Notes: generated by a model not told the origin, from the letters alone. A DNA stretch of 64,000 nt from Streptomyces hygroscopicus (GCA_002021875.1 CP018627.1:10168001-10232000); one strand, 5' to 3'. Positions 43,970 to 53,277 are shown, counted from the first letter of the stretch. Program-made: numbers and translations.

Positions 43970-45045
43970 GAGTTCCTCACAGTGGCCATGCGGGCGATCA
44001 GCTTCAGCGCGTTGACCGCGTCCGCGGTGAATGGGGCGTCGTCGAGGGCCCGCAGGGCCTGTGTCCGGCGGTCGTCGATCATCTGCTCGACGGCCTCCCG
44101 GGCGGTGGTGGCGGCGAAGATCTCCTGAATGGTCACGGCGTCCGACTCGTCGAGCAGCGGATTGCCGATGAGGCTGCGCAACCGCGCCGCCTGGGCGCTG
44201 TCGGAGCCGCGCAGGGCGAGCGCGATCAGGGTGGTGTTCTTCCCGGCCCGCAGATCGTCCAGCTGGGACTTGCCGGTGGACTCCGGATCGCCGTACACGC
44301 CCAGCAGATCGTCGCGGAGCTGGAACGCCTCGCCGAGCGGCAGGGCGTAGGCGGTGAACGCCTCCATGGCCTCCGGGGCGGCGCCCGCGATGGCGGCTCC
44401 GACGTGCAGCGGACGCTCGATGGTGTACTTGGCGGTCTTGTACCGGTTGACGGTGAGGGTGGCCTCGACGTCGTCCGTCAGCTCCCCGGTGGCCTGCAGA
44501 TCGAGGTACTGGCCCAGCATCACCTCGGTGCGCATCTCCGACAGCAGCGGCAGCACGGCGTCGAACTGGGCGGGGGTGAGACCTGCCGAGTGCAGCAGCT
44601 CGTCCGACCAGGTGAGCGCGAGGTCGCCGAGCAGCACCGCCCCGCTGACCCCGAACCGCTCGATCTGATCCGGCCTGCGGTCGGCGGCGCACAGCGCGGC
44701 CAGGGTGCGATGGATGGTCGGCCGGCCGCGGCGGGTGTCGCTGTCGTCCATGACGTCGTCGTGGATCAGCGCGAAGGCGTGGAACATCTCCAGGCAGGCG
44801 GCCACCCGGAACACCGCGTCGGTGTCCTCACCGCCGCCGACGGCCTGCCAGCCGGTGACACACAACAGGGGCCGTATGCGCTTTCCGCCGGACAGGAAAT
44901 CCTTGAGCAGTCCGGAGAGATACGGCAGATGGTGTTGCGGAGTGGTGCGGGCCTTGGCCGTCAGAAAGTCTTCGAGTACGACGTCCACCGACTCGCGGAC
45001 GGTATCCGCATCCAAGCGACCGGGGCTGAGCGTGGGTGTGGTCAT
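43966..45045 (-). CDS. cotB1: Geranylgeranyl diphosphate synthase CotB1
   Basis: A 359-residue all-trans polyprenyl synthase and first gene of the cot operon. It has GGKRIRPLLCVTGW, the first Asp-rich motif DDVMD at 96-100, and the second, DDLLG at 245-249 within FQLRDDLLGVYGD. Residues before the first motif (MFHAFALIH, with Phe and Ala at the depth-setting positions) fit a C20 product. GGAGGAG lies 9 nt before the ATG. It supplies GGPP to the coupled cyclase. Confidence 0.93.
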   Translation of the reverse strand: MTTPTLSPGRLDADTVRESVDVVLEDFLTAKARTTPQHHLPYLSGLLKDFLSGGKRIRPLLCVTGWQAVGGGEDTDAVFRVAACLEMFHAFALIHDDVMDDSDTRRGRPTIHRTLAALCAADRRPDQIERFGVSGAVLLGDLALTWSDELLHSAGLTPAQFDAVLPLLSEMRTEVMLGQYLDLQATGELTDDVEATLTVNRYKTAKYTIERPLHVGAAIAGAAPEAMEAFTAYALPLGEAFQLRDDLLGVYGDPESTGKSQLDDLRAGKNTTLIALALRGSDSAQAARLRSLIGNPLLDESDAVTIQEIFAATTAREAVEQMIDDRRTQALRALDDAPFTADAVNALKLIARMATVRNS

Positions 45046-45632
45046 GCGACTGACTCCTCCACGTCGAAATGTCGAAATCCGTTGATTAAGGAGAAGAAAA
45101 CAGGCACGCGGAAACCCTTGTTTCTCTGGAAAAGATGGATTGCCGTGTGTGCTGTGTACGGCACCATGAAGGCAGAAGCGGGATGTGACCGCTGCCCCAT
45201 GGTCGATGGGTCGAACGCGCCGCGACGGGCGCGAAGATCAGACGCTCAGGGGACCATGAGATCGGCGCGGTCGGGTCATTTCCGCGCGTGGAATCCAAGC
45301 CAGCCCGCAATGGGGCCCCGGCCGGTGCGACACCCGCGTCGGCATCATCGGTTCGATGGATGCCAGATGTGCGCGGGCACACTCAATTACGCCCATTTAT
45401 TCCCCCTGAGTGCCGCCGGTCCCCCCACTCGGACATCAGCAGTCTAGACGCAAGATCGACGGATTCGGAAGCCCGTTCTGGTATCGCGCCTATCACTTGA
45501 CGGCGGGGGCCGGGGAGGTCTCGCCGCGCCGGGTGCGGTCCGAAACGGGCAACTCGCCCCGTACGCGGCGAGTATCAGCGGAATAAGCGGCCGCGCAATA
45601 TTGCGGCAGAGGGTTCGTTGAAGATCGAACGA
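45046..45632. other. Long control region upstream of the cot operon
   Basis: About 590 bp with no credible gene, and A/T-richer than its surroundings, notably 45060-45180 and 45380-45480. It must contain the cot operon promoter. I see an imperfect repeat GGCACACTCA with TGAGTGCC about 20 bp apart near 45375-45412 and a perfect 12-bp palindrome CGCAATATTGCG at 45594-45605, neither of known function. Confidence 0.5.
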
Positions 45633-45656
45633 GGCTCCGCCTTCCCCGGCGGAGCC
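45633..45656. terminator. Terminator after dhaM
   Basis: GGCTCCGCC at 45633-45641 pairs with GGCGGAGCC at 45648-45656 (perfect 9-bp stem, loop TTCCCC). It lies about 50 bp after the dhaM stop codon on the minus strand. Confidence 0.75.
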
Positions 45657-45707
45657 CCGTTCAATAGCCTTGTGGAGCCCGATCTTGTGGGGTCGGACCT
45701 CGCGGTG

Positions 45708-46124
45708 TCAGACCTTGCGGTAGTCGTACGCCTCCGAGGCCGCCTGGAGCACCCCGTCCACATCCGCCCCGGTGGAGGCGGTGACGAGCGCCGCGACCGC
45801 CCCCTCCACGAGCGGGGCGTCCACCAATCGGGTGCCCTCCGGCAGTTCATCGCCCTCGGCCAGCAGCGCCTTGACGGCCAGGACCGCGCTGCCCAGGTCC
45901 ACCAGGACCGCCACTCCGGCGCCCCGGTCGACCGCGTGGGCCGCCTCCGCTATGAGCTCCGGACTGGTGCCGAACCCGCCGTCCGCGGTGCCGCCCGCCG
46001 CGCGGACCGGCGCCGAGCCACCGCCGGACAGCCCCTTCGCCATCTCGGCCACCGAGTCCGCCACCGCCGCGCTGTGCGACACCAGGACTATGCCGACCAG
46101 CTTCTTCTCACCCTCGTCGGTCAT
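45708..46124 (-). CDS. dhaM: Dihydroxyacetone kinase phosphotransferase subunit DhaM
   Basis: A 138-residue EIIA-mannose-like domain: GIVLVSHSAAVADSVAEM with the phosphorylated His, then AVLVDLGSAVLAVKALL and LVDAPLVEGAVAALVTAS. Only the EIIA-like module is present, without the HPr and EI modules fused in enteric DhaM, which is the usual Gram-positive form. It passes phosphate from HPr to the ADP held by DhaL. It overlaps the dhaL stop by 4 nt. Confidence 0.93.
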   Translation of the reverse strand: MTDEGEKKLVGIVLVSHSAAVADSVAEMAKGLSGGGSAPVRAAGGTADGGFGTSPELIAEAAHAVDRGAGVAVLVDLGSAVLAVKALLAEGDELPEGTRLVDAPLVEGAVAALVTASTGADVDGVLQAASEAYDYRKV

Positions 46125-46756
46125 CGGGCCGCCTCCGCCAGTGCCGCGATGAGCAGCGCCGACGAGGTGGCGCCCGGGTCCTGATGGCCGACGCTGCGCT
46201 CACCCAGATAGCTGGCCCTGCCCTTGCGCGCCAGCATGGGCACGGTGGCCAGCGCGCCCTTCTCGGCGGCCTCGCCCGCGGCCGCGAACGACCCGGTGGC
46301 CCCGCCCAGCGCCTCGACGGCGGGGAGCAGCGCGTCCAGCATCGTCTTGTCGCCGGGCGCGGCGCCGCCGAGCTGCGCCACCGCGTCCACCCCGGCCCGC
46401 AGCGCGTCCGCCAGCTGCTGCGGGGTGATCTGCTCGGCGTCGCCGAGCGCCTTGCCGGCCCGCCGCAGCAGCGTTCCGTACAGCGGTCCGGAGGCGCCGC
46501 CCACCTTGGAGATCAGCTGGCGCCCGGCCAGGATGAGCGTGGCCCCGGGCGAGCCCGGCGGCTCCTTCTCCAGCGCCTCGGCCACGGCGGCGAAGCCGCG
46601 CTGCATATTGGTGCCGTGGTCGGCGTCGCCGATCGCGGAGTCCAGGTCGGTGAGACGGGTCGCCTCACGGCTCACGGACGTGGCCGCGGCGGTGAGCCAT
46701 CGGAGGAAGAAAGGGGTGTCGAGCGTGTCATCGACGGCGGGTTCACTGCTGGACAC
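46121..46756 (-). CDS. dhaL: Dihydroxyacetone kinase subunit DhaL
   Basis: A 211-residue all-helical nucleotide-binding subunit. The Mg/ADP-binding acidic motif is LTDLDSAIGDADHGTNMQRG, with further signature GGASGPLYGTLLRRAG, APGDKTMLDALLPAVEAL and ASYLGERSVGHQDPGATS. It transfers phosphate from its bound nucleotide to dihydroxyacetone on DhaK. GAGGAGG lies 5-6 nt before the GTG at 46756, which fixes the start. Confidence 0.94.
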   Translation of the reverse strand: MSSSEPAVDDTLDTPFFLRWLTAAATSVSREATRLTDLDSAIGDADHGTNMQRGFAAVAEALEKEPPGSPGATLILAGRQLISKVGGASGPLYGTLLRRAGKALGDAEQITPQQLADALRAGVDAVAQLGGAAPGDKTMLDALLPAVEALGGATGSFAAAGEAAEKGALATVPMLARKGRASYLGERSVGHQDPGATSSALLIAALAEAAR

Positions 46757-46814
46757 AGGCGCCTCCTCGGTCGTAGCCAACGGCGACAGCGTACGTATCG
46801 GGGGCCGGCCGGTC

Positions 46815-47807
46815 TCAGGCACCCCAGCGCAGCCCGGCGGTCCGCACGGGCGCGTCCCACAGCCGCAGGAGGTCCTCGTCGACCTGGCACAGCGTGATCG
46901 AAGCGCCCGCCATGTCGAGTGACGTGACGTAGTTGCCGACGAGCGTACGTGCCACCGCCACCTGCCGCTCGCCGAGCACCCGGTGCACCTCGGCGGCGAA
47001 GCCGTACAGCTCCAGCTGCGGGGTCGCCCCCATGCCGTTGACCAGGAGCAGCACCGGGTTCTCCGGGCGCAGGTCCTCGACCACCACCTGCACGGCGTAG
47101 TCGGCGATCTCGCGGGAGGTCATCATCGCCCGCCGCTCACGCCCCGGCTCGCCGTGGATGCCTACGCCCAACTCCAGCTCCCCGGCGGGCAGTTCGAAGG
47201 TGGGGCCACCCTTGGACGGGGTGGAACAGGGGCTGAGCGCGACGCCGAAGCTCCGCGAGAACTCGTTCACCCGCCGGGCGATCGACTCCACCCGCTCCAG
47301 TGGCGCGCCCTCGGCGGCGGCCGCACCCGCGATCTTCTCGACGAACAGGGTGGCCCCGGTGCCGCGCCGGCCCGCCGTGTAGAGGCTGTCGGTCACCGCC
47401 ACATCGTCGTTGACCAGGACCTTCGCGACCTGGATGCCCTCGTCCTCGGCGAGCTCGGCGGCCATGTCGAAGTTGAGCACATCGCCCGTGTAGTTCTTGA
47501 TGATGAACAGCACGCCGTTGCCGCTGTCCACCGCCGCCGCGGCGCGCACCATCTGATCCGGCACGGGGGAGGTGAACACCTCGCCGGGGCAGGCGGCGTC
47601 GAGCATGCCGCTCCCCACGAAACCGCCGTGCAGCGGCTCGTGTCCCGATCCGCCGCCGGAGACCAGCCCCACCTTGCCCTCGACCGGCGCGTCCCGCCGG
47701 ACGATCACCCGGTTCTCGACGTCGACGATCAGTTCGGGGTGGCAGGCGGCCATTCCGCGCAGCGCGTCGGCGACCACCGTCTCGGGGACGTTGATGAGCA
47801 TCTTCAT
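46815..47807 (-). CDS. dhaK: Dihydroxyacetone kinase subunit DhaK
   Basis: A 330-residue substrate-binding subunit. GSGHEPLHGGFVGSGMLDAA and NYTGDVLNFDMA frame the first domain; the covalent substrate histidine is in GVGIHGEPGRERR. NGMGATPQLELYGF is the second conserved block. First gene of dhaKLM, which converts dihydroxyacetone to DHAP using PTS phosphate; glycerol uptake or dehydrogenase genes are not adjacent. The ATG at 47807 is followed by a second possible ATG at 47801. Confidence 0.95.
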   Translation of the reverse strand: MKMLINVPETVVADALRGMAACHPELIVDVENRVIVRRDAPVEGKVGLVSGGGSGHEPLHGGFVGSGMLDAACPGEVFTSPVPDQMVRAAAAVDSGNGVLFIIKNYTGDVLNFDMAAELAEDEGIQVAKVLVNDDVAVTDSLYTAGRRGTGATLFVEKIAGAAAAEGAPLERVESIARRVNEFSRSFGVALSPCSTPSKGGPTFELPAGELELGVGIHGEPGRERRAMMTSREIADYAVQVVVEDLRPENPVLLLVNGMGATPQLELYGFAAEVHRVLGERQVAVARTLVGNYVTSLDMAGASITLCQVDEDLLRLWDAPVRTAGLRWGA

Positions 47808-47949
47808 GGGTGTGTCCGTCCTCCGCCGGCTGGGGGCTGTGCACCGCTGCAACAGCCTACGGATCCGTCGCGTCCATGGCACCCCTTGGACACTGAGCCG
47901 GATGGCCTAATAGGACGAAAAAGGTACATAGATATCATATGGTGCGCGC

Positions 47950-50058
47950 ATGGAGAATACTGCCGCACCGGCGGCCGCCGTCCTGCCCCCGCGCCCCCAG
48001 CCACGCCAGCCGCGGCGGTACCGTCGCCCGGCCCCCTGGCTCGGGCTGGTGGCCATCGGATACGCCGTGGTCCAGCTCGCCATGGTGATCCCGCACACCG
48101 GCCACGCGCTGGGCTGGGACGAGTCCGTGTACGTCTCCCAGGTCGATCCGCGCACCCCGCCCGCGTACTTCAGCGCACCCCGCTCGCGCGGCGTCAGTCT
48201 CCTGGTCGCGCCCCTCGTCGCCGCGACCGACTCCATTCCGGCGCTGCGGATCCTGCTCATGCTGGTCTCCGCGGGCGCGCTCTACGCCGCCTTCCGGGTC
48301 TGGACCCGGCTGCTGCCCCCGGCCCAGGTCGCCCTGGCCGCGCTGCTCTTCTCCGGACTGTGGATCACCCAGATCAGCGGGCCCGCGGTGATGCCCAACC
48401 TCTGGGTGGCGATCGGCGCCGTCGCCGCCGTCGGCTGGTTCCTCCGCGCGCCCCACGAGCCCAACGCCCGCTGGTGGCTGGCCGCCGTCCTCGCGGGCGT
48501 CACACTGGTGCGCACCCCCGACGGGGGATGGCTCACCCTGCCGCTGCTGATCGGCGCGATCGGGGTGCGCACCTGGCGGCCCGCCCTCCCCGCGCTGATC
48601 GGCGGGCCGCTGCTCGGCGCCGCCCAGTGGATCGGCGAGGCGTACGACCGCTTCGGCGGCATCGGCGAGCGGCTGAACGTCTCCAGCGACGTCGAGGGCG
48701 GCATGGGCCTCCACTTCAGCGTGGGGGCCGCGCTGCGCAGCCTCAACGGACCTCAGCTGTGCCGCCCCTGCGAGGTGCCGCTGCGCCACCCGGAGCTGAC
48801 CGTATGGTGGCTGGCGCTGCCCGTGCTGACCCTCCTGTGCGTCCATGGCGCGCTGCGCGACCGCCAAGAGCTGCGCCGGATGCGGGTGGGGCTGGGCAGG
48901 CCGGCCGCCCGGCTCCCCGCCGTACCGCTGACCATGCTGCCCATTGTCTGCGCGGCCACCCTCGCCCTGCCGTATCTGCTGCTCATCGGCTATTCCGCAC
49001 CGCGCTTCCTGATGCCCTCCTACGCGCTGCTGGCGCTGCCGATCGCCGGGCTGGTGTTCCGCGCCGTACGGGCCGCGCGCTCACCGCAGCACCTGGCGGT
49101 CGCCCTCGGGGTGGTCATCACACTCCATCTGGCCAGCCAGTTCGTCATCCTCAACCACACCGCCGAGCAGTCCGACCACACCACCGGGCGCTATCGCACC
49201 GCCGCGCAGGGGCTGCAGCGGCTGGGGCTGCGGCCGCCCTGTCTGGTGACCGGCGACCGCGCCCTGCCCGTCGCGTACCACGCGGGCTGCTCCTCCGCGC
49301 AGACCAGCGGCAACAACCGGTCCACCACCCTGCCCACGCTGCTGCGCCGCGCCGCCCGTGAACCCACCGCGCTGCTGCTGCGGCGCGGCCAGACCCGGCC
49401 GCCGTCCTACGCCCGGACCTGGGTCGGCTATCCGCTGCCGGGCACCGAGTGGAACGCGTATCTGCCACCGGATCAGGCGCGGGAGTGGGAAGCCGGGAAA
49501 TCCCGACAGGGGATGTCCGGAAACGGCCCGAGCATGGGCGCCATGACGATGACCTACCCGACCACCAGCTGGGCCGGATTCGCGGCGGCCGAGCCCGCCT
49601 TCGCCGACTACGCCCAGGACCGCTTCGGCCGCTACCGCCACCATGTGCTGGCCACCCTGCGCCAGGACGGCTCCCCGCGGGTGACACCGCTCGAAGTCAA
49701 CTTCCTCACCGGCGAGTTGTGGCTGGGCATGATGCCCGACTCGCGCAAGGCGCTGGACCTGCGCCGCGATCCGCGGTTCTCGGTGCAGGCCAACCCGGGT
49801 CCCGGCGAGGGGCTGACCGAGGGCGATGTGCGGGTGAGCGGCCGGGCGGTCGAGGTGACCGACCCCGAGACGGTCGCCCGCTTCGCCGAGGAGGTCCGGC
49901 CGCCCGAGCCCTTCCATCTCTACCGCGCCGAGCTGACCGAGGTGGTGCACACCGCCCTGGAGAACGGGGAGATGGTGCTGCGAACCTGGCGTCCGGGCCA
50001 GCCGGTACAGGTCGTACGGCGCGGCACCGACGACAGCCCGCCCCGGGTGGCGAGCTGA
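47950..50058 (+). CDS. Glycosyltransferase-like membrane protein fused to a PNPOx-like domain
   Basis: A 702-residue open frame with two unrelated halves. Residues 1-525 form a GT-C-like membrane protein: about 10-12 helices and an acidic first loop WDESVYVSQVD typical of ArnT/PMT-type mannosyltransferases. Residues 532-702 are a pyridoxamine-5-phosphate-oxidase-like split-barrel (RYRHHVLATLRQDGSPRVTP, GELWLGMMPDSRKALDLRRD, EGDVRVSGRAVEV). An internal ATG at 49543 or 49534 could start the second half as a separate gene, with only a weak ribosome site. Fusion or loss of a stop codon cannot be separated by eye. Confidence 0.75.
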   Translation: MENTAAPAAAVLPPRPQPRQPRRYRRPAPWLGLVAIGYAVVQLAMVIPHTGHALGWDESVYVSQVDPRTPPAYFSAPRSRGVSLLVAPLVAATDSIPALRILLMLVSAGALYAAFRVWTRLLPPAQVALAALLFSGLWITQISGPAVMPNLWVAIGAVAAVGWFLRAPHEPNARWWLAAVLAGVTLVRTPDGGWLTLPLLIGAIGVRTWRPALPALIGGPLLGAAQWIGEAYDRFGGIGERLNVSSDVEGGMGLHFSVGAALRSLNGPQLCRPCEVPLRHPELTVWWLALPVLTLLCVHGALRDRQELRRMRVGLGRPAARLPAVPLTMLPIVCAATLALPYLLLIGYSAPRFLMPSYALLALPIAGLVFRAVRAARSPQHLAVALGVVITLHLASQFVILNHTAEQSDHTTGRYRTAAQGLQRLGLRPPCLVTGDRALPVAYHAGCSSAQTSGNNRSTTLPTLLRRAAREPTALLLRRGQTRPPSYARTWVGYPLPGTEWNAYLPPDQAREWEAGKSRQGMSGNGPSMGAMTMTYPTTSWAGFAAAEPAFADYAQDRFGRYRHHVLATLRQDGSPRVTPLEVNFLTGELWLGMMPDSRKALDLRRDPRFSVQANPGPGEGLTEGDVRVSGRAVEVTDPETVARFAEEVRPPEPFHLYRAELTEVVHTALENGEMVLRTWRPGQPVQVVRRGTDDSPPRVAS

Positions 50059-50112
50059 GGCCCGGGTCGTGGACCGGGTCGACGGGCCCGGTCCATGGCC
50101 CTTCCGTATTGT

Positions 50113-50126
50113 TGGAACACGTTCTA
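50113..50126. promoter_or_regulatory. KstR-like operator
   Basis: TGGAACACGTTCTA matches the actinobacterial KstR pattern TnnAACnnGTTnnA and is centred 76 bp upstream of the acyl-CoA dehydrogenase start. KstR is a TetR-family repressor of sterol and related acyl-CoA catabolism. Other TetR fatty-acid regulators bind similar sites. Confidence 0.55.
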
Positions 50127-50194
50127 CCGTGCCCCTCGATCCCAGGACGCTCCCAGACCGCCGTCACGGCGCACGCGAGACTCCAGGAGGGGCC

Positions 50195-51385
50195 GTGGAC
50201 CTCGAATACACCCCTGATCAGCGGCGGTTGCGCGATGAGCTGCGCGCGTACTTCGCCGAACTGGTCCCCGACGACGCCTACGCCCGCTACGCCGACTCCA
50301 CCGGGCAGAAGCGGTTCTACCGCGAGACCATCCGCCGGCTCGGCACCGACGGCTGGCTGGGGGTCGGCTGGCCCCAGGAGTACGGCGGACGCGGGCTCGG
50401 CCCGGCCGAGCAGTTCATCTTCTTCGACGAGGCGGCCCAGGCCGGCGTGCCGCTGCCGCTGATGGCGCTCAACACGGTCGGGCCCACCATCATGCGGTTC
50501 GGCACCGAGGAGCAGAAGGCGTACTTCCTGCCCAAGGTCCTCTCCGGCGAGATCGACTTCGCGATCGGCTACAGCGAGCCCGACGCCGGTACCGACCTCG
50601 CCTCCCTCAAGACCCGCGCGGTGCGCGACGGCGACACCGCCTCCGGCTACTACACCGTGAACGGCCAGAAGACCTGGACGACCAACGGCGACACCGCCGA
50701 CTGGGTCTGGCTCGCGGTCCGCACCGACCCCGACGCCAAACCCCACAAGGGCATCAGCATCCTGCTGGTCCCGACCGACGACCCCGGCTACTCCGCCACC
50801 CTCATCAAGACCCTCGCCTCCCACGACACCACCGCCAGCTACTACGAGAACATCCGCGTCCCGGCCACCCGCCGCGTCGGCCCCGAGAACGAGGGCTGGC
50901 GCATGATCACCACCCAGCTCAACTATGAGCGGGTCACCCTCGCCGCCCACGGCACCATGGCCATCCGCGCCCTGCGCGGTGTCCGACAGTGGGCCGCCGA
51001 TACCAAGCTCCCCGACGGCCGCCGGGTGATCGACCTCGCCTGGGTGCGCGGCCGGCTGGCCCGTACGCACGCCCGGCTGGACGCCATGAAGCTGCTCAAC
51101 TGGCAGATGGTGGACGCCCTCCAGCGCGACACCCTGACCCCGCAGGACGCCTCCGCCGTCAAGGTGTACGGCTCCGAGGCGCGCCGCGACGCCTACGCCT
51201 GGCTGATGGAGATCGTCGGCGCCGCCGGTCCGCTCAAGGAGGGCTCGGCGGGCGAGGTCCTCCACGGTGAGCTGGAGCGCGGCTACCGCAGCAGCGTCGT
51301 CTTCACCTTCGGCGGCGGCAACAACGAGATCCAGCGGGAGATCATCTCCTGGATCGGCCTGGGGATGCCACGGGTGCGCCGCTGA
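50195..51385 (+). CDS. Acyl-CoA dehydrogenase
   Basis: A 396-residue flavin-dependent acyl-CoA dehydrogenase resembling FadE29/ChsE-type enzymes. It has IGYSEPDAGTDLASLKTRAV, NGQKTWTTNGDTADWVWLAV, the HDTTASYYENIRVPATRRVG block and C-terminal VVFTFGGGNNEIQREIISWI. The GTG at 50195 is set by AGGAGG four bases upstream. Family members often work as heteromers; no partner dehydrogenase is adjacent. A KstR-like site suggests a role in sterol or unusual acyl-CoA catabolism. Confidence 0.92.
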   Translation: MDLEYTPDQRRLRDELRAYFAELVPDDAYARYADSTGQKRFYRETIRRLGTDGWLGVGWPQEYGGRGLGPAEQFIFFDEAAQAGVPLPLMALNTVGPTIMRFGTEEQKAYFLPKVLSGEIDFAIGYSEPDAGTDLASLKTRAVRDGDTASGYYTVNGQKTWTTNGDTADWVWLAVRTDPDAKPHKGISILLVPTDDPGYSATLIKTLASHDTTASYYENIRVPATRRVGPENEGWRMITTQLNYERVTLAAHGTMAIRALRGVRQWAADTKLPDGRRVIDLAWVRGRLARTHARLDAMKLLNWQMVDALQRDTLTPQDASAVKVYGSEARRDAYAWLMEIVGAAGPLKEGSAGEVLHGELERGYRSSVVFTFGGGNNEIQREIISWIGLGMPRVRR

Positions 51386-51963
51386 GCCGCCGCGGCGGCC
51401 TCGCGGAACTGCCAGTCGACAGGGCGACCTCGGTCATCGAAGCAGGACGGACTCCCGTCGGATGACCCGGTCGCAGGGGCGGTGGGGGACGCGGGTTCGT
51501 CCTCCACACGCCCACGACATGCGGTGACGGCACGGGATTCTTATCGTGGGTTGGGAAGCGAGCGCCGGACATCCACAAGGGACCGGACCTGCCAGCGGCC
51601 ACGACCCCGGTCGTCGAGCGGCTGCGGAGGCTTTGTCGCCCTGGCCGACGGCTGCACCGCGCCGTGTGGCGAGGCGCCCGAAAGCAGGTCCGGGCTACTA
51701 CCCGGGGACGTATGGGCGGGGCTCCCACGAGGGGCTTGCGCTCTGCAGCCCAGGCTCGAGAACGAGGACATGATCGACCTGCAAAACGGGTCGCACTCGG
51801 CGATCGCCCGGCTCTCTGGCTGGCGCGCGGCCAGTGGTGCACCGGTTCGTCCATGGACCACTCGGTCGCCGGTGTGGATTGGTGCTCCATGGGGCGAGGG
51901 CGGCGCACCGGAGAGCGTGGATACGGTGCGGTCGCCTGACGCCCGGCGCCAGAGGAGGCACCG
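51386..51963. other. Gene-free stretch before the hydrogenase island
   Basis: About 580 bp with no frame that looks coding on either strand and with less regular third-position GC than the flanking genes. I see short palindromes (GTCCATGGAC near 51850) but no defined promoter. It marks the switch from catabolic genes to the universal stress protein/hydrogenase region. Confidence 0.45.
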
Positions 51964-52818
51964 ATGGTGCGAGCTGTAACCGTGGGACTCGACGGTTCAG
52001 TCGAGAGCCTGGTCGCGGCCGGTTGGGCGGCCCGTGAGGCGCGGTTGCGCGACGCGCCACTGCGCATGGTGAACGCGTGGCCGGGCCCCGATCAGCCGGC
52101 GCTGACCCCGGGCCGGAAGGTGGCCTGGCAGTACTGGGCCGAACAAGCCCTGAGGGCTGTGCGGGCCGAGTTGGGCACCGATGATCCGGAATTGGAGATT
52201 CTCACCGCGCAGATTTCCGGCTACCCCGCGCGTGTGCTGCTGGCCGAGGCGGAAAGCTCCCAAGTGTTGGTGGTCGGCTTCCACGCGATCGGGCCGGTCG
52301 CCGGGTTTTTTCTCGGCTCCGTCGGCCTGGAGGTCGCTGCCCGCGCCGCCTGTCCTGTCGCTTTGGTCCGGGCAGAGGGCGTCGCCACTCGGCACGGCGA
52401 TGTGGTTGCGGGTGTCCATCTCGAGGGCCGATACGACCACGTGCTGGCGTTCGCATTCGAGGCTGCCACCCGGCGTGGCGCGGCGCTTCGGGCCGTGTAC
52501 GCCAGCAGATGCCTTGCCATCCGGGACTCGGTGCCCTGGGAGGTCGAGGTGGGGATGAGCGGCATGGGGGAGGGGGCGGAGTGGGCGCTGGGCGAGGTGC
52601 TGGCGCGGTGGCGGCACAAGTTCCCCGATGTGCGGGTGTTCGCGGAGGTCACGGCGGACAGCCCGCCCCGGCGACTGGTGGGCGCCGCGGCAGGGGCGGC
52701 ACTGATCGTTGTTGGCCGGGGTCGGCGCCAGCTGGGCTTCGGGCCCCGGCTGGGGCCTGTCGGACAGGCTGTGGTGCACCACGTGGCCTGCCCGGTCGCG
52801 GTTGTTCCCCGCGATTGA
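51964..52818 (+). CDS. Tandem-domain universal stress protein
   Basis: A 284-residue protein with two UspA domains. Domain one starts AVTVGLDGSVESLVAAGWAA and has VVGFHAIGPVAGFFLGSVGL, a degenerate version of the ATP-binding loop. Domain two ends VVGRGRRQLGFGPRLGPVGQ. GAGGAGG lies close upstream of the ATG. It is a distant paralogue of the protein at 23159. In the mycobacterial dormancy regulon such proteins accompany hydrogenase and nitroreductase genes; here it lies upstream of a channel and the hydrogenase operon. Confidence 0.9.
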   Translation: MVRAVTVGLDGSVESLVAAGWAAREARLRDAPLRMVNAWPGPDQPALTPGRKVAWQYWAEQALRAVRAELGTDDPELEILTAQISGYPARVLLAEAESSQVLVVGFHAIGPVAGFFLGSVGLEVAARAACPVALVRAEGVATRHGDVVAGVHLEGRYDHVLAFAFEAATRRGAALRAVYASRCLAIRDSVPWEVEVGMSGMGEGAEWALGEVLARWRHKFPDVRVFAEVTADSPPRRLVGAAAGAALIVVGRGRRQLGFGPRLGPVGQAVVHHVACPVAVVPRD

Positions 52819-53249
52819 CTTCTTCGCCCCGTTTCAGGAGCGGAATCACCCAGGAAGACCCGTTTTCGGTAGGCGGTAGCCGCCCGGCCGTCTAGTGGGA
52901 CCCGCCGCTCAAGGGGGAGTTCGCGGGGGATGTGGGCGCTCTCGTATGGAGTGCCGCGCCTCCGGCGTAGGCGCTCTGCTTGAGGACTGCCTCAACTTCG
53001 AAGTGGGCCGCCGCCGACGTGAGCGTCCGGCCGCTCGCCGACATACGTGGTCAGAGGGATGCTCGCCGGCGTCACGACGGCCCGTATCGGTAGCGGGAGG
53101 CTCAGCCGTGGGCGGCCTTCTGCCACAGGGATCGTGACCGTACCGGCATCTGGGCACGGCGATTCGACGCTGTGGGGTGCTGTCGCCCGATTAGGCTTCG
53201 AGAGCTGGGTCAGCGTGGTCGGTAGGAGCTGCTGACGGTGGCCTAGGCT
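52819..53249. other. Gene-free stretch
   Basis: About 430 bp with no recognisable gene. An open frame of 80 codons at 52895-53137 has no ribosome site and odd composition, so I do not call it. A strong hairpin follows at 53250. Confidence 0.45.
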
Positions 53250-53277
53250 GCCTGAGGCCGTCGAGATGGCCTCAGGC
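53250..53277. promoter_or_regulatory. Perfect inverted repeat upstream of the channel gene
   Basis: GCCTGAGGCC at 53250-53259 and GGCCTCAGGC at 53268-53277 form a perfect 10-bp stem with an 8-base loop, ending 22 bp before the ATG of the K+-channel-like gene. It may be an operator or an RNA hairpin in the leader. A terminator for upstream genes is less likely so close to the start. Confidence 0.5.

Noticed and set aside
43970..44692. Long upstream extension of the CotB2 open frame
   Set aside because: It runs antisense-like through cotB1 coding sequence in another frame; the ATG at 43969 with ATGA overlap gives the exact CotB2 length.
52895..53137. 80-codon open frame between the universal stress protein and channel genes
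   Set aside because: No ribosome site, atypical codon use and no recognisable motif.
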